Translations under genes and position numbers: made by a program | Part shown: positions 58,467 to 64,000 of the stretch, one piece after another | Numbering within the stretch: the stretch's first letter is position 1 | How the letters are laid out: each line of letters opens with the position of its first letter | The notes under the pieces: generated by a model | Databases searched by the model: none | Told to the model about the DNA's origin: nothing | The model's input: the letters and a program-made list of their open reading frames with translations, nothing else | From: Acanthochlamys bracteata | Taxonomy: Eukaryota; Streptophyta; Magnoliopsida; Pandanales; Velloziaceae | Direction of reading: 5' to 3' | Assembly (NCBI GenBank): GCA_019914995.1 | Contig: CM034137.1 | Location: 6,413,155-6,477,154, forward strand | Length of the DNA stretch: 64,000 bases

Positions 58467-59009
58467 AAGTTTGACACTGGCGATGCTGTTTCTTACGGAA
58501 TTTATGCTGGTCATTGTATTGCGGTGTTGTAATAATTTGAACTGCGAATCAAGTATACATTATACTGCTATGGAGGGAACTTAGTAGGAGTATGGTGTGC
58601 AGATTTAATAAATGTATTAAGTTCTTATTTGTTTTTACTCCCCTTGAGATGGTGAAATAGAACTTGATATGTACTAGTTTTAATTACTTATTATTTCTGT
58701 GTAATGCTGGATGACTATACGGTTCATTTCTGTTTCATGTTTATTTTCATAATATATCAGGCTTCATCTTGTGCGACCTCCCGCATCCGCTTGTTCCAAC
58801 GGTCAGCAAAAGAAACTTCCAGTCAGCTAGGTGTGTGATACTGATTCCTGATTACTGCATAAAGTTTAGGGGAGAAAAAAAAAACAAATCTTTTTGAGCA
58901 TTTTCAACTTGTTCTCTTGTACTCCCGCCTTTGAAGCACCTGTCCAAGCAATAATGGCATGATTTCTTTCGCACGATTGCTCCCGCTGCTGATTTCCTCC
59001 TTCCCCACT
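58467..59009. other. GHR copy 1 3' flank
   Basis: No gene. It likely holds the 3' UTR and the promoter of the copy 2 pseudogene. Confidence 0.35.
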
Positions 59010-61818
59010 TGTACCTCTGCTCGATTCTTCACTGCCTGCACGGTGCTATTCTACCTCTGCTTTATTCCTCTTTTTTTTTTATTTTTAACTAGAAGACTTA
59101 AATTTTAGATTCAAAGCTTTCCTACAATTATTCTGGTTTGGTTGTTTAAAGATGTTAGAATTTTTCTTAATTCGATGTAATATCTAACTTACATAGATCA
59201 TAATTTCAAGATCTAAAAACTCAGTGGGTGTCTGACCTTGACTCTTAGAGCTACTGACATAGTTATATTTTTTTCCTTGGTTTTGTGGCACTGGTAGTCC
59301 ATAAAACCAAAGTGGAAAAAGACTAAGGACAATGTGGAGTACTTTGGTTGGGTGCTTCCTACTTCTGCAACAGAAGAAGCAGGGGATGAACCTGACCTTT
59401 TGAATGGAGCTAAAAGTATTAGAGAACTTTACCAACTTGCAAGCTCAAACTATTCAGGAAAATAGACTGTTGCGGTATGTGTCCTATTTTACTGACGGTT
59501 TTTTGTCTATTCGTTATTTGATAGGATTTAATGATTCAGAGTAATGTGCTTCAGGTTCTTTGGGATGAAAAAACTCAAAACTATTGTCTGGAATGGAAGC
59601 TCAGATGCAATCCGCATGTCAACACTGAATTCAATGATGTTGCAGAGAATCGTGCATTAGATTTGTATCCCTCAAATTTGCAAGCTCTTATTGATGAGTT
59701 AATAAATGGGTTTTGATGAAATTAAAGATGGTGTTTATAAGTGTGGTTTTACAACAAAACAAGAAATCTAGAGGTAAATGATTATCTTCTACTTGCAGAA
59801 ATTTGGGGTATCTGTTTGCGTATGCAATTTGATAATTTTTCTCATAACAATGCAGGCTGTGAAGAAACTATATCAGTGTTTCGACATATGTCAAGTGATT
59901 CTAAGTAAGCAGTGATATATTGTGGGGACGTGCTAACTGCAGCTGATATTTGCTTATTTGTTACTCTTATAAGGTTTGATGAGGTATGCACTTCATCTCG
60001 TTTAGAATATCAGCTTTTAAATTTCAAATAAATTGTGTTGGTGAGATTGAAATGTTTGTTTAAGCTATCTCCTTTTTTCTTTGGCACTCTATGTTCAGTA
60101 AGAAAATTAATAGTGGCAGTTGGTGTTACAGGTCTTTTGTTTAGGCATACGTAGGGGTGGCAATATGGGTTGATGGGTCGATTTCGAGTCGACCCATTTA
60201 ATAACCGGATCAAAGTTCAATCCTAACCCAACCCATGAATTTATACGGGTCAAAATTGTCAACTCTAACCCAACCTACTAATAACCGGGTCAAATTCGGA
60301 TCGACCCATTTAATAATTAAAATTATTATTATTAATTTTATATTTTTAAGCTTTAGTGAAATTATAAGATCAGTTCGAATAAAAGTGCACGATATTTTTA
60401 CTGATAAGATATAATTATATTCAACAACATTCCTTAATGTCTTCATCGGTCTTTACAATATAAAAAAATATATTATTTTTATTTTTAAAAAATATATGAT
60501 AACAGCTGAAATTTATGATTACAAATACTATGTTAATAATTTCGATAAAAATTTTGATAAATATATCTATCTAACAAAATTTTCATAAAAACTTTTATAC
60601 GAAATCTAAATTCGTCATTAAAAATACCTACATAGTAATACTTTGGATAATATTATAATTTTCATCTTATACTATTTTACTAAGATATAAAAATAAAGAA
60701 TTAATTATAAATATATTTTAATGTAATAGTTTGTAAATAACTAGTATCGATTATTTTTATTGTTAATATTTTATTATACGGTAAGAAAAAATTAAAAATT
60801 ATTCTTTCAAAAAGTGATATTTCGAATTGGTGGGTCAATTTCGGGTTAACCCGGGTTGACCCATTTAATAACCGGATTAAATTTGTTTAACCCTAATCCA
60901 ACCCATATATTTATACGGGTCAAATTTTTCAACCCTAACACTGATTAAACAGGTCAGTTTCGGATCGGGTTTTCGGGTCGGGTCATATATTGCCACCCCT
61001 AGGCATACGCATATGGTTTGGAACTTGTTTCCACCGAGTGATACCATGGAGGTCAATTTGTTAGTAAAATTTAGACTTTAACGATGCTAAAACAGTGGTT
61101 GTATAAAATGAGTTCTGTCTCCCAGACTTCTTCCGACCATTCTCTAAACAATTAAATAATGCAACTCTGATGAAACCTATCATCCTCTGGAAACTTATCG
61201 CCTATAACTTTACCATAAGTCCTTGGATTTGTACAATAAATGGCTTAATAGTGTTCGTCTTGGCTGTATCCTTTTAAGAGAGAAGATGTCTCTGTATCAT
61301 GTGAAGCAAGTAGCTCATGCAATTATGCTGAAAAACAATTTACTCCTAGTACATATACATTTCTTAAGAACAAAGAAAGTCTCTATTTATTTTATTTTAT
61401 TTTATTTCTTAATATTTTCTCATCGACAAAGCTACCTTAAACAGCAATTTATCAATATCAATATTATTCTTCAAGTTTCAGTACCCATATCCTATCATCC
61501 ATAACATATTCACTTTTTTATGCTTTATAGTGTTGTGGCTGGGGAGGTACTATCCTGTCGGATCTCATTGTCTTTACGTTGGTGATAGGTTTATATAGTT
61601 CATTCCAAGTGCAACAAGAAGCTGATTAATGAATATCCAAATCTCTTCAATTTCACCAAATATATATACCAAATTCCAGGCATGAGCAGCATAGTTGATA
61701 TGAAGCACATCAAGAAGCACCACTACGGAAGCCATCCTTTTACCAATCCATACGGTTTCATCGTAGCAGGTCCCGGAATTGGTTATTACTCTCCACATGA
61801 TAGAGAGATTCAAAGTGG
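59010..61818 (+). pseudogene. Glutathionyl-hydroquinone reductase pseudogene (copy 2)
   Basis: Counterparts of copy 1 exons 2 to 5 are found at 59298-59474, 59555-59770, 59856-59983 and 61589-61818, with the same splice positions. A leader exon lies at about 59010-59042. Exon 1, with the catalytic Cys, is not present between leader and exon 2. Exon 2 reads well ([30 protein letters not shown]) but then a TAG stands at 59463-59465 in place of Tyr. Exon 3 has an added A near 59570 and further stops; exon 4 has shifts; exon 5 is mostly open (CNKKLINEYPNLFNF, KHHYGSHPFTNPYG) but ends in a shift. An hAT MITE (60152-61001) sits in intron 4. No functional enzyme can come from this locus. Confidence 0.9.
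60152..61001. mobile_element. hAT-type MITE, 850 bp, with perfect 8-bp target duplication
   Basis: GGCATACG stands on both sides (60144-60151 and 61002-61009). The left end is TAGGGGTGGCAATATGGG and the reverse complement of the right end is TAGGGGTGGCAATATATG, a common hAT MITE terminus in plants. GGGTC and GACCC words cluster at both ends; the core is AT-rich. It lies in intron 4 of the GHR pseudogene and is younger than the duplication. Confidence 0.85.
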
Positions 61819-62639
61819 CAAGTATATGTTTCTTATGGAAGTTCTGCTGAACATTTTATTACAATACTATCATGACGTGAACTTATTATAACATGTATAT
61901 ATAAAGCAATAGGGGGTACACTGTCGGAGAATGGTGTGGAGATTTAATATTTCTCCCCCTGAGTTTGTGCATAACTGAAGTCCATGTTTTGCTTGTTGAA
62001 TGAACTTAAGCTTGCACCTTGAGCTTAAATTTTGAAAAGTTTAGTTATATAATTAAATATTTTCTGTGTGTTGATTGTAATGGTGTGGTGAGAAGCATAG
62101 CGATGAGATATTTGTGAAGCTGCAATCCTATGCATGTTTTGTAGACAACTTGGTGATCGAAGCTTTGAGCAGGTGAGAAATTCTTCTTACGTACTTTGTT
62201 ATCGTAGATTGTCATGGCAGTTTGAGAACTGCTAGGAGCTCTGTTACTACAGAGGGACATCCATTGAAGTTCACTGTAAATTCTTCAATTACTACAGCTT
62301 GCAAATAAGCTCTTCTCTCAAGTTAGACCGTCACTTGTACAAGCATCTCAAACTGATTATTGCAGTTTAAATTTTTCTGCGCTCATTGAAATGTAAATAG
62401 GTAATGCTATGTCTGTGAGAATGAAGAAATAGAAAACTATTTTTCCTAATAGAATTTTTTTTAATAGCTTTTGTTTGTTTTAAGAGTGGAGTGGGTTATA
62501 TTTATTATTATTATTATTTGGTTCCATGTATCAGTGTCTGGCTTGATCTTGCCTTCTGTGTCCAATTAGTTGTGCAGTACCTGATTGAAATGTAGTTTAC
62601 AACTTTTGACTTTCTCTCTGTTTGGAGCAACTGAAGATT
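61819..62639. other. Intergenic DNA between GHR copies 2 and 3
   Basis: No gene seen. It presumably includes the promoter of copy 3. Confidence 0.35.
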
Positions 62640-64000
62640 TAAGAATGGCATGATCTCCCCAGATCGTTTACTTCCTCCGCTGCTGCGATTTTGCTCTTCT
62701 TCCTCCACTTCCCGATCGTCCACCGCCAACAAGGTTACCCTTCTTCAATTTCTCGCGACTGCTTTGATTCTGATGATTGTTTTCCGTTTTTTTTTTTTTT
62801 GAAGTTATAGTTATTTCGGTTAGATGCTTGCTTTCTCTTTATAGTTTGTTAATCGATTAAAATGGAAAGACTGAAAGGAGAACTGATCTAGACTTAGATG
62901 TTTCCTACGGTAGTTTCTCCGACTCACCGTTTCGCTTATATGTTTGGAAGATTAATTTCGGTTGCCGTTGCTTTGATTCAAGTACAAAAAAGCTTGAAAC
63001 ATTATTGTTGAAGAAAAAGCACTACTTAAGTATCAGCAGCGAAAGTATTTAATTTCTCTGTTTTATTGCAAAATTTTTGAGGTTTATTGAGAGATTTTGA
63101 AGTCGAGTGGTAGTTTTGAAATGAAAGCCAAAACCTTGGTGGTATTTTGTGCTATTTACCTTTATGTTGTTGTTTTCTTGATCTCATGGTCGGAGTTTTA
63201 ACAAAATCTAAATAAACAGATTAGTTAATATAAGCAATTTAAAGTTTTTAATCAAAGTTTTCTGTAAATGTAAATTGCAATTAATCATGACTCTTACAAT
63301 TCATTGAGACAAGAACATAGTTTTAATTTTCTGCTTATATTCTAGATCTATATAGATCTTTGTTTCAACATTGACACAGTTGGATGATCGTAATTTAGGC
63401 TATAAACTTTATTGGGCTTGCTTCTCGTTATTTACAGCCTATGTTTCCTAGTGGAGAGTTCCTAAGGTAGTTTGGCTGATTGACTACAATTTCTGATAAT
63501 TGCTATTTAAGGTCAGTGTTTCTGTTTCGGGCAAAGTAAACCTTCCATTTTAATTTCAATTTGCAAAAGACTTGTTAGAAGAGTATCTTCAGTTCTGAGC
63601 CCACTAAGTTGAAGGAATTTACTTAGGAACACATCTAGCGCAGGCTTTGTTTGATGAGAGCTGGATGATATAAGATGAAGTAGTTACTGAATGCAAGAGC
63701 AAAAGTGACACATTATCGTTTTCATTATTGCCATGTGATTTTCTTGTTCATATAAATTTTTGGCAATTGAAATGAAGTAAAGACCTATGTGTCCCATATC
63801 AAGTGAGTTCCTTATGATGATTCTATATAAAGTAACTGTCTCGTACATTGGAAATGCTCATAGATAAATAGACAAGGCCTTTTAGTAGGATCTTGATATT
63901 TTAACTGCAACAGCTGTATTGGCTGATTTGTGATCATATGCTTTTGTTGTTTCTTCGTAGATTATGATCAGCATTGTTCTTTATGCTGCTTACTTTCTTC
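62640..64000 (+). other. 5' UTR and leader intron of a third GHR copy, running off the right edge
   Basis: 62640-62733 resembles the leader exons of copies 1 and 2 (CTTCCTCC and TGATC-type words) and ends AACAAG before GTTACCC, a donor. From about 63560 on, the DNA aligns with the copy 1 leader intron: CCCATATCAAGTGAGT occurs at 55747 and again at 63791, TACATTGGAAAT at 55802 and 63845, and ATTGGCTGAT at 55872 and 63918. In copy 1 the start codon is about 230 bases after the first of these landmarks, which places the copy 3 start just past 64000. The coding state of copy 3 cannot be judged. Confidence 0.65.

Noticed and set aside
59531-59716. Short open frame as a separate gene
   Set aside because: It is the frameshifted exon 3 of the GHR pseudogene.
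1-64000. CRISPR arrays, bacterial operons, ribosome binding sites, plasmid-type origins
   Set aside because: The DNA is plant nuclear; no regularly spaced repeats of CRISPR type and no bacterial gene layout were seen. I also recognised no tRNA or rRNA gene by eye.

Overview
This window is nuclear DNA from a flowering plant. The evidence is intron-rich genes with GT-AG splicing, two light-harvesting chlorophyll a/b genes, a PR-1 gene, a type I MADS gene and many plant-type transposons. Codon use and protein flavour look monocot-like, but I cannot name the species. About a fifth of the window is gene and introns; the rest is AT-rich repeats and transposable elements.

Layout. 1-5286 holds the 3' part of a protein kinase/PP2C fusion gene (+). 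9669-10409 is an AT-hook (AHL) gene (-). 11161-16831 is a complete PIF/Harbinger transposon with 3-bp target duplications, a full-length transposase frame and a broken Myb/SANT-like partner ORF. 17490-18293 is an intronless LHCB1 gene (+). 19.8-27.2 kb is a graveyard of LTR, copia, hAT and foldback elements. 27505-28014 is a basic PR-1 gene (-). 28.3-31.7 kb is tandem repeats and MITEs. 33648-40770 is a 7.1-kb Mutator-like element (MULE) with terminal inverted repeats of about 1.07 kb. It sits in a (TA)n tract and carries a decayed FAR1-type transposase with a zinc-knuckle tail. 42.2-43.0 kb is a copia reverse transcriptase remnant. 43787-44593 is a second LHCB1 (-), facing the first. 45671-50336 is a five-exon plastid MSRB1 (-). 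50627-51355 is an M-gamma type I MADS gene (-). 54.7 kb to the right edge is a tandem array of glutathionyl-hydroquinone reductase (GHR) genes: one intact, one pseudogene, and one entering at the right edge.

The genes do not form a pathway together; as usual in plants they are independent loci. The connected stories are the LHCB1 pair, the GHR array, and several transposon families whose autonomous and short forms lie in the same window. Three points stand out. (1) The Harbinger transposase has an open frame of 395 codons but Tyr where the second catalytic Asp should be. (2) A foldback MITE family with one perfect 9-bp target duplication and TA-rich flanks lies next to the large TA-embedded MULE. 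(3) The GHR array shows duplication, decay and later hAT insertion, with a conserved leader intron.

Exon borders were read by eye from splice consensus, frame continuity and family knowledge; no alignment software or database was used.
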